NCBI GenBank assembly: GCA_015501055.1
Contig: JADNYV010000020.1
Span: 248,001-312,000, forward strand
Source: Mucidula mucida
Lineage: Eukaryota > Basidiomycota > Agaricomycetes > Agaricales > Physalacriaceae
Length of the DNA stretch: 64,000 bases
Reading direction: 5' to 3'
How positions within the stretch are numbered: the stretch's first letter is position 1; every line of letters starts with the position of its first letter. Of the stretch, positions 1 to 11,081 are shown piece by piece. The position numbers and the translations under genes were made by a program. Below the pieces are notes generated by a model. That model did not search any database. It worked only from the letters and a program-made list of their open reading frames with translations, and had not been told where the DNA came from.

Positions 1-233
1 AAAGCTGCCGCGCGCCATTGGGAGCAGACGTGCGTTACTGCCATCCAGAGCGGAGGACACGTCGTGTATGTGGTGAGAATGAAGATTTGGCAGAGGACTT
101 CAACGGGAAGGCGGGATATGGGAGCAAGCATGTTTCGCTGAAATTTGAGAACCCGCACAGCGCTCTCATACTGCGCGATTTGCGCGTCAATTTCGTCTAA
201 TCCTGTACTCCTGGGAGCTTCCAAGTCGTCCAT
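1..233 (-). CDS. F-box protein, N-terminal part, runs off the left edge
   Basis: Reading the minus strand from the ATG at 233 gives an open frame to the window edge (77 residues). It starts with a short helical stretch followed by an F-box core, with the motif ISRLPVEVLCQIFILT at about residues 39-54 and then a WMAVTHVCSQWRAAA segment. This is the usual N-terminus of basidiomycete F-box/LRR-like proteins, which act as substrate receptors of SCF ubiquitin ligases. The same two motifs occur in the next gene (464-2098, same strand), with ISRLPVEVLCHIFILT there, so the two are tandem paralogues. The C-terminal leucine-rich part lies outside the window. Substrate unknown. Confidence 0.75.
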   Translation of the reverse strand, partial: MDDLEAPRSTGLDEIDAQIAQYESAVRVLKFQRNMLAPISRLPVEVLCQIFILTTYTTCPPLWMAVTHVCSQWRAAA

Positions 234-463
234 TAGAAACTGCTGGAATAGAATTGCTGTCAGGTTTCATTGAGCTGGGGCTTGAGCACATACGATATTG
301 GTTCAAGTCTGTCAAAGTGGAGAATAGACTCGAAACAGGCCTCTATGCAGACCACCGTAAGTGATAAGAAAGAGGATAGTGGTGGATGCAGATGATGGTC
401 AATATTGACGTGGCGCCGATCACGTTACGAAAGGGGTTGTATGGAGTCGCGTGTTTTAACAAT

Positions 464-2098
464 TCAGTACAGTGAAAATACATGTTTAGTACTGTCTGAG
501 CCACTAGTGTCCTCATCCTCCGAAATGCTCTGTTCTATTCCGTCCCAGATCACCTCCTCTGCAAGGCCGGTTAAATTATCCACGTCTTCTTCGTACAAAG
601 CAACACATTCCTCCAGTTGGAGAGTATGAAGCTTCATGCCGCGGGATACACGGGCAGCTAGAGTCTCGCACAGATGGTCCACGCCTAAAGGAAATTCGAC
701 ATTTCGAATGCACAGTGTACGAAGGGCAGGAAAGGCTAAAGACGTGGTGCCAGCCTCACTAATTCGGCTATTATTGCGCTTCCTGGACGGGAGGCCTAGA
801 GCACTGATGAAGTCGGCAGTAACATTATCCAAGGCCATGATTTCGACATTGTAACAGCGGCATAGCAGTTCCATAGAGGATGAATCTGTTTCAATGGTGG
901 ACCGAAGTCAGAGTACTCGAATGCGTGAACAGGAAAGCATATCGCTTATGCTTTTCAAAGCCGACTCTCTCGGGGGAAAATCACCATCCCCTAGACAGTC
1001 GAGTTCCAAGGCGAGGAAAGGGGTGCTGTTGTAATTCCCATCGGGCCACGCCTGTATTCGTAGGTAGCTCGAGGATCCGATGGTGACCGAAAAGGTGTCG
1101 ATCGACCGATGAAGGAGCCGAGTCGAATGGTGCACGCACCCGTCGAGAGCAGAAAGGAATGGTGCGAAGCTGAAGTTGCAAAACGCGCTTCCCTCGACGG
1201 ATATGTCAACTTTGGTAGCCAAGGGAATTGAAAGGTGGCGGAGGAGGTCTGTAATGGCCATAACACCAGAGCCCATGCGAAGTTCCAATAATCGTGGAAG
1301 TTGCACGAGGTCGCGGAGGGGGACAAGGCAATCACTGTCGGTATTGGCAGTTTTCAGAGCATCGTAAAGCTCCAGGTTCTCAAGCAGTGGCATATTACCC
1401 AATACCGGTAACAATTCGTCAATGGAAGCGGCGCCATCCTCTCCCGGGCTCCTCACAACCAGGTGCGTTAGATTGTTCAACAGGGCTGAAGTCCAACCCA
1501 ATTGGCAGAATTTTATTGTCAGTTTCCGCAGAGAGGGGGCGTGGCCCGAAAGCAGATCGTCCGGAATGGACAGCCGAGTGCTCAGAGAAGGGACGGGAAT
1601 TTGGGTGAGGGTCAACACGCGAAGGAATGGTGCGGGTTGGTGTAGGGAGGCTAGTGTAGTTTGCATGTCGCCGAGAGGGCCAGACAGTGCGAGGTGTACA
1701 GTGCGTCCAATGTGGTTCAGCGCCTCTGTTACTGCGTTGCGCATCATCGGAGTACCATAAACCATGTTCGCATTAACGGTCAACGGTGCGTCCATGGACC
1801 GTTTAATCATCTCGTGCACCCATTCTGGCGCGCTCTTGAATGTGAGGGTGCTCCATAGGGCGGGGCAACCCAGTGCTGCGTGCCTCCACTGCGTACACAC
1901 ATGTGACACCTGTATCCATTGCGACTGTGTAGACTCGCGGGAGGTGAGAATGAAGATATGACAAAGGACCTCGACAGGAAGACGGGAGATAAGAGCGAGG
2001 GCGTTCCGACGCGATTTCAAACACCGGATGGTCTCCTCGTGTCTTGAGATTTCAGTATTAATAGCATCCACCGTATTTGCTGGATTTGCCTGGGTCAT
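464..2098 (-). CDS. F-box/LRR-like protein interrupted by one in-frame TGA
   Basis: An uninterrupted frame from ATG 2098 to 911 encodes 396 residues: an N-terminal coiled helix, an F-box (ISRLPVEVLCHIFILT, then HVCTQWRHAALGCPALW) and leucine-rich repeat-like segments (LRVLTL, LRKLTI, LTHLVV, LENLEL). At 908-910 a TGA follows RIRVL, but the same frame then continues without a stop to 464 for another ~147 residues that look like the normal C-terminus (LRSTIET..., LRTLCIRNVEF, LHTLQLEECVALYEE). The likely explanation is a nonsense change in an otherwise intact gene. A 45-nt GT...AG segment covering the TGA could be an intron, but its donor (GTTCAC) is poor. The product would be a substrate adaptor of an SCF ubiquitin ligase. 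Whether it is functional is uncertain. Confidence 0.7.
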
Positions 2099-2651
2099 GA
2101 CTATGATTACTGAATAAATGTCAGAAAATCAAGAAAACAGACATACGGGGCGTGACGTTCGTGAACGGGGAGGGGTAGACCAGCTACACAGCAAGCACAG
2201 GCTACAGAGTTAACCTTTGTATAGGTGGGCAAGTGCACAGCCAAGGTGACGGAGTGCGAAAGACGCCTTGGGAACGTCACCATGTGATCGCGGACGAATG
2301 CCGGGCCGCTTATTTTCAGCTACGGTTGCAGGCTACCACCATCGACGTAGACTTGAGTATTCGAAGTTGGTCAGAGCTGGCCTTTCCGCGCTGTATCTCC
2401 GCTCCGCTGCTCCCTCCTCCGATGTTATTTACGCGCGACAGTCACGGAAAAAAACATGACGGACCTGCACCCGCCTCCATTCATCTTGTCAAAAACAAAC
2501 AGGTGTTATGAATGTCCGGTGGCCAGCTGAGAATCGAAGCTAGCTCTCCAACCTTCAATTACGTCTCAATCGAATAGGATTCTTCTTCTTTGCTTCCGCG
2601 TTAGCTATTTAAGGCTCTATTGTGAGAAGGACTCTCGTTCCCTCCTTCACC
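2099..2651. other. Divergent intergenic region between F-box gene and oxygenase gene
   Basis: No convincing gene. It must hold both promoters, since the F-box gene starts at 2098 (minus) and the oxygenase at 2652 (plus). A TATA-like TATTTAA lies at 2606-2612, 40 bp upstream of the oxygenase ATG. Confidence 0.5.
2606..2612 (+). promoter_or_regulatory. TATA-like element of the oxygenase gene
   Basis: TATTTAA, 40 bp upstream of the ATG at 2652, in an otherwise mixed-composition leader. It is an A/T-rich match only; no transcription start is known. Confidence 0.25.
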
Positions 2652-5600
2652 ATGCCCAACGGAGTCTTCAGAAAACTCAGTCAAAGCGCTAACTCGTTCC
2701 GTCGCAATTCGAGGATCTTCAGTGATAAGGAGACCAAGAACGCCGCTGCAGACTCCAACCATGTCAACGGGGCGACTAACGGGACGATGAACGGAATCTC
2801 CAACGGAACAGGCAACGGCCACGACTCTCGCACTGTAGCAGTAATACCTGAAGAGCCCGCTTCTTCGAATGTTCAACCTGTAAAGTCTACACCTGTTGAC
2901 CAGATACCTGCAGAAGTACATGCCAATGGGGTATCTCTTCCCCAAATACTCAAGGACCTCGGAAAACAGGTATAGTAAGCTCCACTTCTCGATATCTCCG
3001 GTACTCATTTCTCTTAGATACAAGGTGGCTTAGATCACTCCACACTCGTGAGTCCAACTTACATCTCTATGAGTGATCAAAGATGCTCAACTTACGATAG
3101 GCCGCCGCGATAGATTTTATACGGCATAAGGACGGCATGGACGATCGAAAGCTCTTTGTAAGTATACAAGCAGCAGAAAAAAGTACTCGTTCTTGAAACG
3201 CTTTTTAAGCTCGAACACCTTCTGACGTTCATCTCGCGTCTTCCTCACGATTCCTCGTGGTCTTTGGAAGCTCAAAACAAAGTCATCGCTCTCTGTATGC
3301 GTACTTCAAAGCCTATGGTTGTTTGTGCTCACATCCACCACAGTGTACAACGACCTGTCCCACCCTCCTCCGACATATGTAGGAAACGAATATAAATTTC
3401 GCGCCGCAGATGGTTCAAATAACAATATACTTGCGCCGGATATGGGTAAAGCAGGGACGCCGTACTCTCGCAGCGTTCAGCAAATACATCCTCTTTCTCC
3501 CAAAGACTTGCCAGACGCTGGCCTGGTCTTCGATACGTTAGTGGGCCGCTTGTCGACCAATATACTATCTAACTTCATTGCTCTCCAGGCTTCTACAGCG
3601 CGAGAAGGTTCGCCCGCGCCTTCCTGTACGCGAATGGAATACACTAACGTGTCCTGTAGTTTGTAAAACATCCGGGAGGGTTATCTTCTCTTATGTTCGG
3701 CTTCGCTGCCCTGGTCATCCACACGTACGTCTTCACTCTTTCAAAACGCGCACTTTTCAACGCCACTCTTAGGGTCTTCCGTACATCTCATACAGACGTC
3801 AACATAAACGAGACCTCATCTTACGTCGACTTAGCGCCGCTGTACGGCAACAACCAAAGTGACCAGGATAGGGTCCGTAAGCACGACGGCTATGGCCTTA
3901 TGCACAACGATGTTTTCGCGGAGAACCGACTCTTGCTCTTGCCACCCGCATGCAGCGTCCTACTTGTCTTGTTCTGTCGCAATCACAACGTAAGTCTGTC
4001 ACCCAAAATTCTTTTGACTATGTCTAAGCGGCGCGAAGTTCATAGCAAAGAAGCTCTTCGAGATCAACGAACGTGGAACATTCGTCGACCCTTCTACACT
4101 CACACCGGAGCACCTGAAGGCCCAGGATGAAGAAATATTCCAGACTGCTCGACTAGTCAATTGTGGATGGTTTGGAAGCATTGTCTTCTCTGACTATTTC
4201 TCGTGCATCCTGGGTCTCGTTCGCACAGGAAGCAATTGGAGTCTGAGTCCTTTTGGCGTACGTATTTGAGGTAAACCTTCGTATCGATTATTCACATACA
4301 TCGATCTAGGACTTCCGAACGCCAGACCATGCTACGTTCGAACGTGGCAAAGGAAACGTGTGTAGCGTCGAGGTATGGCCATTCTTCGATTGTCCTACAT
4401 AAGACTGATTGCATAGTTCAACTGCCTCTACCGCTGGCATGCAACGACGAGCCAGAAGAATGAAAAATGGGTCGAACGATTGATGAGTGATATATTCAAA
4501 GGAAAACCTTTGCCAGAAATTACTGCGGAGGATTTCAAGATGGTTGGACAGCGTCTCCACAGTATGGATCAAGATCTTACTCATTGGACGTTCGGAGAGT
4601 AAGGATCTTGATTCACCTTTGCTGCCTTCTGTACTCAATGTTTTGATGCAGCATGAAACGTGGCGAAGACGGAACTTTCAATGATGAGGACCTAGGAAAA
4701 ATTCTTCATGATGCGTCGGTGACTGCCTCGAACGCTAAATGCTTAACACTGATTGATGGTGTAGGACTGATGATCCGGCTGCCGCTTTTGGTGCCAGAGG
4801 AACGCCAGTCGCGATGCGCCTTCATGAAGTAATGGGCATCGAACAGAACCGTCGATGGGGCACGTGTTCCATGAACGAATTTAGAAAGGTAACGAGCTTT
4901 CCTGGTCTCTTCTCAGTCATGCTGATCAAGCCTTCTTTGTAGTTCCTCGGACTCAAGAGTGAGTCCCTCGTTGCCTCGCAAGAAGTCTCGTTAACGTTCC
5001 TCTTTCTCAGCGTACAGCACGTTCCTTGAATGGAACTCCAACCCCGAGATTGCACATGCTGCCGAGAAACTATACGGCCACATTGACAATTTAGAGTTGT
5101 ACGTCGGACTACAGGCAGAGGATGCCAAGCCCCTCGTTGACGGCGCTGGGCTTTGTCCAGGTTCGTTCTATTACTTTTAATCCAAGGCGGATCTGGGAGC
5201 TTACAATTCTCGCCAGGGTACACCATCAGCCGCGCCATCCTCAGCGACGCGATCGCTCTCACTCGAGGCGATCGCTTCTTCACGCAAGACTACACGCCCG
5301 CCAACCTAACCACATGGGGTTTCGCGGACTGCCAGCGCGACCCCAATGCATTCGGGTTCGGAAGTGCACTAGGGAAGCTGTTCCTCCGAACGCTTCCCAA
5401 GGAGTTTGGAGAAGAAGGCAACAGCGTGTACGCGTTCTTCCCGCTCATGACGCCCGATTCGATGAAGGTGCATCTGGAGCAGATGGGCCAGGCGGACAAG
5501 TATGATTTTACGCGCCCGGTGAAAAAGGTGACGACTACCGGAGATGAGGCGCAGAGACGTATTGTCAAGAGGGGCGCTGCTGTTTTAGAGTTGGGAGGTC

Positions 5601-6977
5601 GAGGGTAGGCTGACTCCGTTCGGGTATTCGGTTACTCATGAGACGCCGGCAGGTTCTATCCCATTCAGAAGGACGAGAAGCGTCGCAGCGTAGTTATCGG
5701 CGCGTTGGTCAATCTAGTTGGGTCGGAGGATCGTGTTAGAGAGTACTTCTTCAGCCATACGACGTCGCTGATCAAGCTCAATTCTTTCCCCGTGGTCGGC
5801 GGCAAGCAACGCGTTGTTGACGTTGTCAAGGATGTGTTCAAGGTGCTCGCGATGGTTTGGGCTGCTGATGTTGTACGTTCCTCCCTCCGTTGTTACTATA
5901 CCACCTGTTCGACTCTGCTACAGGGCGGTATCACACTCAAGACGAATGATGCGCCTCATGGAATGTATACTGCCTACGAGTTGTTTGATATTCTTGGAGA
6001 CCTTTACGAGCAAGTAAACGCTACTGTTTGATGATCAACGGCTAACAATCACATCCAGATTTGTGTTTATGAATGTCGATCAGGCCAACTTGATGCACAT
6101 GAAGGAAAAGGTGTCGGCCGATGTCAAGAAACTTGCGCAGCATATCAGGTCTTCCGTCGCTGCCAATAACTGGGTGAGAAAGATCACCCTTGTGACTGCG
6201 TCTTGCTGAATAGATTCAAAGTTCCCGAATCTTTCGATTTTCGGGAGGAAGAAGGAAAACGACGATGTCGACGAGAAGCAGTTTGCGAAACGTCTGGGCG
6301 AATTGGGTGTGCCGGCTGATGAGATGGTCAATACTATCCTCGCGATCATGGTGGGCGCCTCGGTTGAGCTGTCACTCGGTACTTTGATTGCGTTTTTGCG
6401 TTCCGTCCGTGCCCGGCTGACGGTCTGCAGCTATGACGAATGCGCTTGACTGGGCCTTTGAGCGGAACGTAATAGTGGACAAGTCTGATACCGTCGACAA
6501 GCAGCTCAAGGACGCATTGTACACTGGATCGAAGAGGCCGGGTCTGGGCGTTTCAAAGTTGGTGGCAGTTTTTCTTCCCGTGAATTTACTTTACGAATTA
6601 ATGGATTCTAGATGCCTGGGAGACGAACTGACCATTAAAGTAATGGATTTTGTTTACTGCTGGATGCGAACTGAATGTTTCGGCAGATTCTCGCGGAGAC
6701 TTTACGGGCAGTGTTCAGCTTCCCTGGAATGTGTCGCGGACCGGGACATTCGGGTGCGCTTAATAGGCAAGTTGCGCGCACCGTGCTGGGTTTTTTCATT
6801 GATTCATTTCGATTTAATTGATAGGTTTTTGATTGAACATGAGGAGATGGAGTATGCATACCTGGACAAGGACAGAAAGCTGACGCCTTGGCCTAGTTCG
6901 ATGATGGTAAAGGTGAGAATCTTGATATTTTCGGCGGGATCGGAATTCAAATTGTTTGGCAGTACAACGCACAGTGA
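2652..6977 (+). CDS. ppo: Psi-producing oxygenase / linoleate diol synthase-type heme peroxidase-P450 fusion
   Basis: About 1,050-1,090 residues in many small exons. The start is the ATG at 2652 (MPNGVFRKLSQ). The N-terminal heme dioxygenase domain is complete: the distal-His region (ALVIHTVFRT after splicing, ~3710-3785), SSYVDLAPLYGN (~3818-3850), LLPPACSVLLVLFCRNHN (~3939-3989) and FNCLYRWHATTS (~4418-4453), carrying the catalytic Tyr and proximal His known from Aspergillus PpoA. The C-terminal half is P450-like, with an I-helix region (ILAIMVGASVELSLAMTNA) and the heme-thiolate Cys in GVSKCLGDEL, whose codon spans the intron 6558-6611 border. The family oxidises linoleate to 8-/10-hydroperoxides and isomerises these to diols (psi factors) that control sporulation. 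Between the I-helix and the Cys loop only ~35 residues remain and no ExxR motif is visible, so the P450 activity may be lost. One intron (6767-6824) is GC-AG. Stop TGA at 6975-6977. Confidence 0.9.
3018..3047 (+). other. 30-nt micro-exon of the oxygenase gene
   Basis: Coding segment IQGGLDHSTL, bordered by CTCTTAG upstream and GTGAGT downstream. It joins in frame with DLGKQ before it and AAAIDFIRHKDG after it, a reading that restores the expected N-terminal helical region of the family. Confidence 0.7.
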
Positions 6978-7751
6978 CATTTCGCGGCTGGGCCAGGGCT
7001 GGGCGAGCGGTGATTGCCATTTCTGGGAAAAAGAGTTGAGTTTCATGAATGTACGATACGTTTTAATGTGTTCCTCCCGTTCATGATTGCGTGATGGGCT
7101 CGGCAAGAAGATCACACATGTATCGTTTGAGGCGAAAACGTTGAAGAATTCGTGGGCTCCTGTGAATAAATCGGGTAAAGTGTGTCATGTATTCTGTGCG
7201 GGCGACTGTAAGGGGAGGGGAAAGGATAAAGTGCCGAAAGAACAAAGGCAAGGACAAAACGAGAGGAGAATTACGGGTGGAGATGGAACGATGTCTGATG
7301 GTACTGGGGCGCAGTTAATAATAGAAAAGAAAAGAAAAAAAGTGTTAATGAAAATGCCGGCGGATCCGAGAAGACGGAGGCAATATTCCGGCATAGCTGT
7401 CAGTTTGTGAGGGGGAATGAAGCCGGGGAAAGATGACGGAATGGAGGGAGAGCGAGCAGAGACGGCCCCAAGCGTCCTGCACTGCACAGTAGAGAGCCAT
7501 AGGGAAGCGCGGTGAGTCACGTGGAGACTGCTTTCAGTTAACAACCACGACAACGACCGCAGCGGGCGAGCATCGAGCACGACTGCTGGACATCGTGACC
7601 GGCGACGACGAAAGGGTCGGTCCAGTGTACAACAGGCGGCGGGAAGAGCTTACGTTTTAACGATCACGATTGTTGCTAGAGAGACGGTAGGCTAACATTG
7701 AGTTTCGTTTTGTTGTTGCTGTAAACTGAAAGGAGGTTTAGCGAGAGCCTG
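6978..7751. other. Intergenic region upstream of the PAK kinase gene
   Basis: No credible gene. Short open frames here lack domain features. The stretch near 7321-7343 is A-rich. It probably holds the 3' UTR of the oxygenase and the promoter and leader of the kinase gene. Confidence 0.5.
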
Positions 7752-9955
7752 ATGTCCCTGCCGGACAGGTCTGCCTCTCGCCATCGTCAAAGTAAAATCA
7801 CAGTCGAATACCACCGCCCGTCGCGCGAATCGATTCAAGAATACAACGCTCTGCTAGCTGAGGCGAACCAGCACGCCTCCGCTAAACAGTCTGCCTTTGT
7901 ACCGAGCCGCGCACCACCGCCACCACCGCCGCCGCCTCCACCGTCGACCTCCAAACCGAAACAGCCACCACCGCGTGTTCGCAACTCGTTGCAAAAGCCA
8001 AACCCCCGCGCCCGCAAACCGAGCCAGTCCGACATGTCCTATGCTACTGCCCCTCCTCCACGCCCTTCCCGCGCAAACACCGCCAACTTGAACGACATTC
8101 TCGCCGAACCAGTTCAGCAGCCGAACCCGTCTCTGCTAGCACGGCGACTGTCTACGCCAGCGCCGCCGCCGCCGCAACAAGACGAGTTTTATGCCGACCC
8201 TGCCATGTCGATGCCGTCGAGTGAGTTCACTGTAGGCGGCACGGGGCGAGCTCGTAGTGGCACGTCGTCCAACAAGCAGAAAAAGAGCGTCCTTGGTTTC
8301 ATCTTCAATACCCAAAAGCGACCTGAAATCAGTACCCCGTATGATCCTGTCCATCTTACCCATGTCGGTTTCAACTCGTCGACGGGCGAGTTCACTGGGC
8401 TACCCAAGGAATGGCAACAGCTGCTGCAAGAGAGCGGCATCTCGCGTCTGGAGCAGGAAAAGAACCCACAGGCGGTCATGGAGATTGTCAAGTTCTATCA
8501 GGAGGGCCACGGCGACGTCTGGGACAAGATGGGGGCTGTAGAGGCAGAAGATTATGGCACGATGGTTGGCTCACTGCGTCGCATTTCCGTGTATTCGTAC
8601 TGACTATTGCACCACAGCGGTCGCCGCCTCCGCCTCCGAAAAAGCAGGCAACATCGAACGGTGCTCCAGTCGCATATCGGCCCGCGCCCACTCCTCCGAC
8701 AGCACTGACCCCGGCCCTTGACCGCTCCACCTCTCAGCGGACACCAGCCAACACAACCAAACAACCTTCATCCGCCGTAAAACGGTCCAATACCACACGC
8801 GATAAACGTTCTCCTGCCCCTCCTCCTGCCAAACAACAGCCCACTCCCAAACACTCTCCAGGCTCTTCATCAACAGATCTTCCGCTCAAACCCACTCAAG
8901 GACGCAGTCAGCCACAGCAGCAGTCTCCTGCTGCACAGAGTCTGGCAAAAGCAGCAGGCGTCGCCACTCCACGTCGCAGAGAGAAGAAGGTTGACAAGGC
9001 AAAGGACGAGGATATTGTCAAGCGCCTCCAAGCCATATGTACCGATGCAGACCCGACGCGTCTTTACCGCAACCTCGTCAAGATCGGCCAGGGCGCCAGT
9101 GGCGGCGTCTATACCGCCTACCAGGTTGGCACCAATATGTCGGTCGCCATCAAGCAGATGGACCTCGAAAAACAGCCGAAGAAAGACCTCATTATCAACG
9201 AGATCCTCGTCATGCGCGCATCACGACACCCGAATATCGTCAACTACATCGACTCTTTCCTTCACAAGAACGACTTATGGGTCGTTATGGAGTACATGGA
9301 GGGCGGCTCCCTTACAGACGTTGTCACTGCCAATCTCATGACAGAAGGTCAGATAGCCGCCGTCTCACGCGAAACTGCGCAGGGTCTCGAGCACCTTCAT
9401 CGACACGGCGTCATTCATCGTGATATCAAGAGTGACAATGTCCTCCTGAGCATGGTCGGCGACATCAAGCTCACGGATTTCGGTTTTTGTGCGCAGATAA
9501 GCGATCCCGCGAGTGCGAAGCGGACAACGATGGTTGGCACACCGTATTGGATGGCACCCGAGGTGGTAACGCGGAAGGAATATGGCCCAAAGGTCGACAT
9601 ATGGTCTCTCGGTATCATGGCCATCGAGATGATCGAGGGTGAACCACCGTACCTCAATCAGAACCCGTTAAAGGCGTTGTACCTGATTGCTACCAACGGC
9701 ACGCCGTCTATCCAGAATCCGGGTGCGTATTCTTTTTTTTTTTTCATTCGGTGCTGTGCCTGACCATCGCGTGTAGAAAACCTCAGCGCGACGTTTACGG
9801 ATTACCTGGCCAAGACGCTCGAGGTGGATGCGGAGAGGCGGCCCAATGCGACACAGCTCTTGGCGCATCCCTTTTTCAAGCTTTCGGAGCCACTCCGCAC
9901 GCTTGCTCCGCTCATCAAGGCTGCGCGCGAGCTTGCGAGCTCGAAGAACAAGTAA
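7752..9955 (+). CDS. STE20: PAK-family serine/threonine kinase, Ste20/Shk1-like
   Basis: Three exons (introns 8565-8617 and 9723-9776) give 698 residues. Order of features: a proline-rich N-terminus with a run of ten prolines interrupted once (~54-64), then a CRIB/p21-binding domain ([15 protein letters not shown], ~residues 194-208, continuing [15 protein letters not shown]), a long Pro/Ser/Gln-rich linker, and a complete kinase domain with GQGASGGVY (P-loop), AIKQMD (Lys), HRDIKSDN (catalytic loop), DFGF, and GTPYWMAPE typical of PAKs. No PH domain is seen, which argues for the Ste20/Shk1 branch rather than Cla4. It is expected to bind GTP-Cdc42/Rac and to phosphorylate the Ste11-type MAPKKK or polarity targets. 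The conserved end is HPFFKL...[12 protein letters not shown]. Intron 2 contains a T12 tract. Confidence 0.93.
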
Positions 9956-10255
9956 ACCCCGCGTAGAATATATCTTTTTCATCTATGTACGACACGAAAT
10001 TGTAATTCATTCATTCCCTTGTTTGGGTTCTTGATATCTATTGGACTGACGAAATGGCTTTGTATATCAATAGATCACATTCTTCGGAGGACGAACTTGC
10101 CGTCCACGTTTAATGGCTCTTGACGCCACACTGAAAAGGCGTCATAACTTGGACAATGAACATGTACAGCATAAAACGTATATGTACAGCTCAAACGAAG
10201 GCTGAGTCCTATCTTTCGAGCGCTACGCACGGCATGTCTGATGAGGATTCTGGAA

Positions 10256-10263
10256 GTCTGCAA
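10256..10263. repeat. Left copy of the 8-bp target-site duplication (GTCTGCAA)
   Basis: GTCTGCAA directly abuts the left end of the MITE. An identical copy abuts the right end at 10631-10638. Confidence 0.85.
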
Positions 10264-10630
10264 AGGACCCCCAATAGTACTAGGAGAGGTCGTTCTGCGG
10301 TTCGGACTAGCCCAAAATTGGGTCAATGCCGTTCCGAGTTCGGACAGAAACAGCCCCGCCGTCAGGCGGGGCCGGAAAAAAAATCGGACAAAAGGTCGTC
10401 TGCTGGAGCCAAAATTTCAGTCCCTCTGACGCTTGCGCCCGCAGGGCAGAAAATTTGGAGCGACTTTCACCAGGCCGTTCCAAAATTCGGACAAAAATCA
10501 GACCTCTCATGGAGGCCGTTCCAAAAATTCGGACAAAACCAGGCCAAAGAGGTCAAAAAGCGGTTCGGACAGAAACCTGGCAAAACAGGTCAATTTCGGA
10601 ACGACATTTGGGGGTACTATTGGGGGTCCT
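10264..10630. mobile_element. Non-autonomous DNA transposon (MITE), hAT-like, 367 bp
   Basis: The ends are perfect 17-bp terminal inverted repeats: AGGACCCCCAATAGTAC at 10264-10280 and its exact reverse complement at 10614-10630. They are flanked by identical 8-bp direct repeats GTCTGCAA (10256-10263 and 10631-10638), the size made by hAT-superfamily transposases. The inside has no transposase. It carries about six direct copies of a TTCGGACA/ATCGGACA-type motif (for example near 10300, 10340, 10385, 10485, 10531, 10564), which resembles sub-terminal transposase-binding repeats, and a local GC hairpin (CCCCGCC...GGCGGGG near 10354-10372). Open frames in it are not protein-like. The perfect TIR and TSD imply a recent insertion. 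The superfamily is inferred from TSD length only. Confidence 0.88.
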
Positions 10631-10638
10631 GTCTGCAA
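10631..10638. repeat. Right copy of the 8-bp target-site duplication (GTCTGCAA)
   Basis: Exact direct repeat of 10256-10263, immediately outside the right terminal inverted repeat. Confidence 0.85.
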
Positions 10639-11081
10639 GACGATGCTATTAGCGTGATTTGAATACTGTTCTGACTGTCGTTTTACTCAAAGAATGTACC
10701 TGCGGCGGTCCGGCCCTGTAGACGGGCCGTTCGTTCGTTTTGCCTTGCATTCTCTTGTTTCATTCAACGTGGTGCTCTCCAGATGGCAAATATTCCAGAT
10801 TCTTTCGCACAAGTGGTTTGTGCGCTGTTTCTGAAAGTCGGGTGGCATTCAATGCTCGGATAGACATCTGCTATGTTTGACGCCACACTTTCGAGAGGTT
10901 CTTGAGTTCAGACCTTCTGCAAAAACGTTTGATTCAAGTTTGTTAATATGCAAGCGAGAAATAACAGAACGTCAGATTCATCACAGATGCGTAGTAGAGT
11001 GCTATTGGTACATAAATGCTAGTATGAGACTGTACAATGCTTTATTAGAGTATATGCGTGTGAGTTGAGTTTAAAAAGTTT
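10639..11081. other. Convergent intergenic region
   Basis: No gene seen. It lies between the 3' ends of the PAK kinase gene (plus) and TEL1 (minus). Together with 9956-10255 it is the neutral spacer into which the MITE inserted. Confidence 0.5.

Noticed and set aside
864..908. A 45-nt intron removing the F-box gene TGA
   Set aside because: A GT...AG segment with a CTGAC branch-like site exists, but its donor GTTCAC is weak, and the sequence around the TGA reads as normal leucine-rich repeat coding sequence. Kept only as an alternative.
10326..10662. Proteins encoded within the MITE
   Set aside because: Open frames there come from the repeated TCGGACA motif and AAA-rich spacers; they have low-complexity composition and cross the element's right end.
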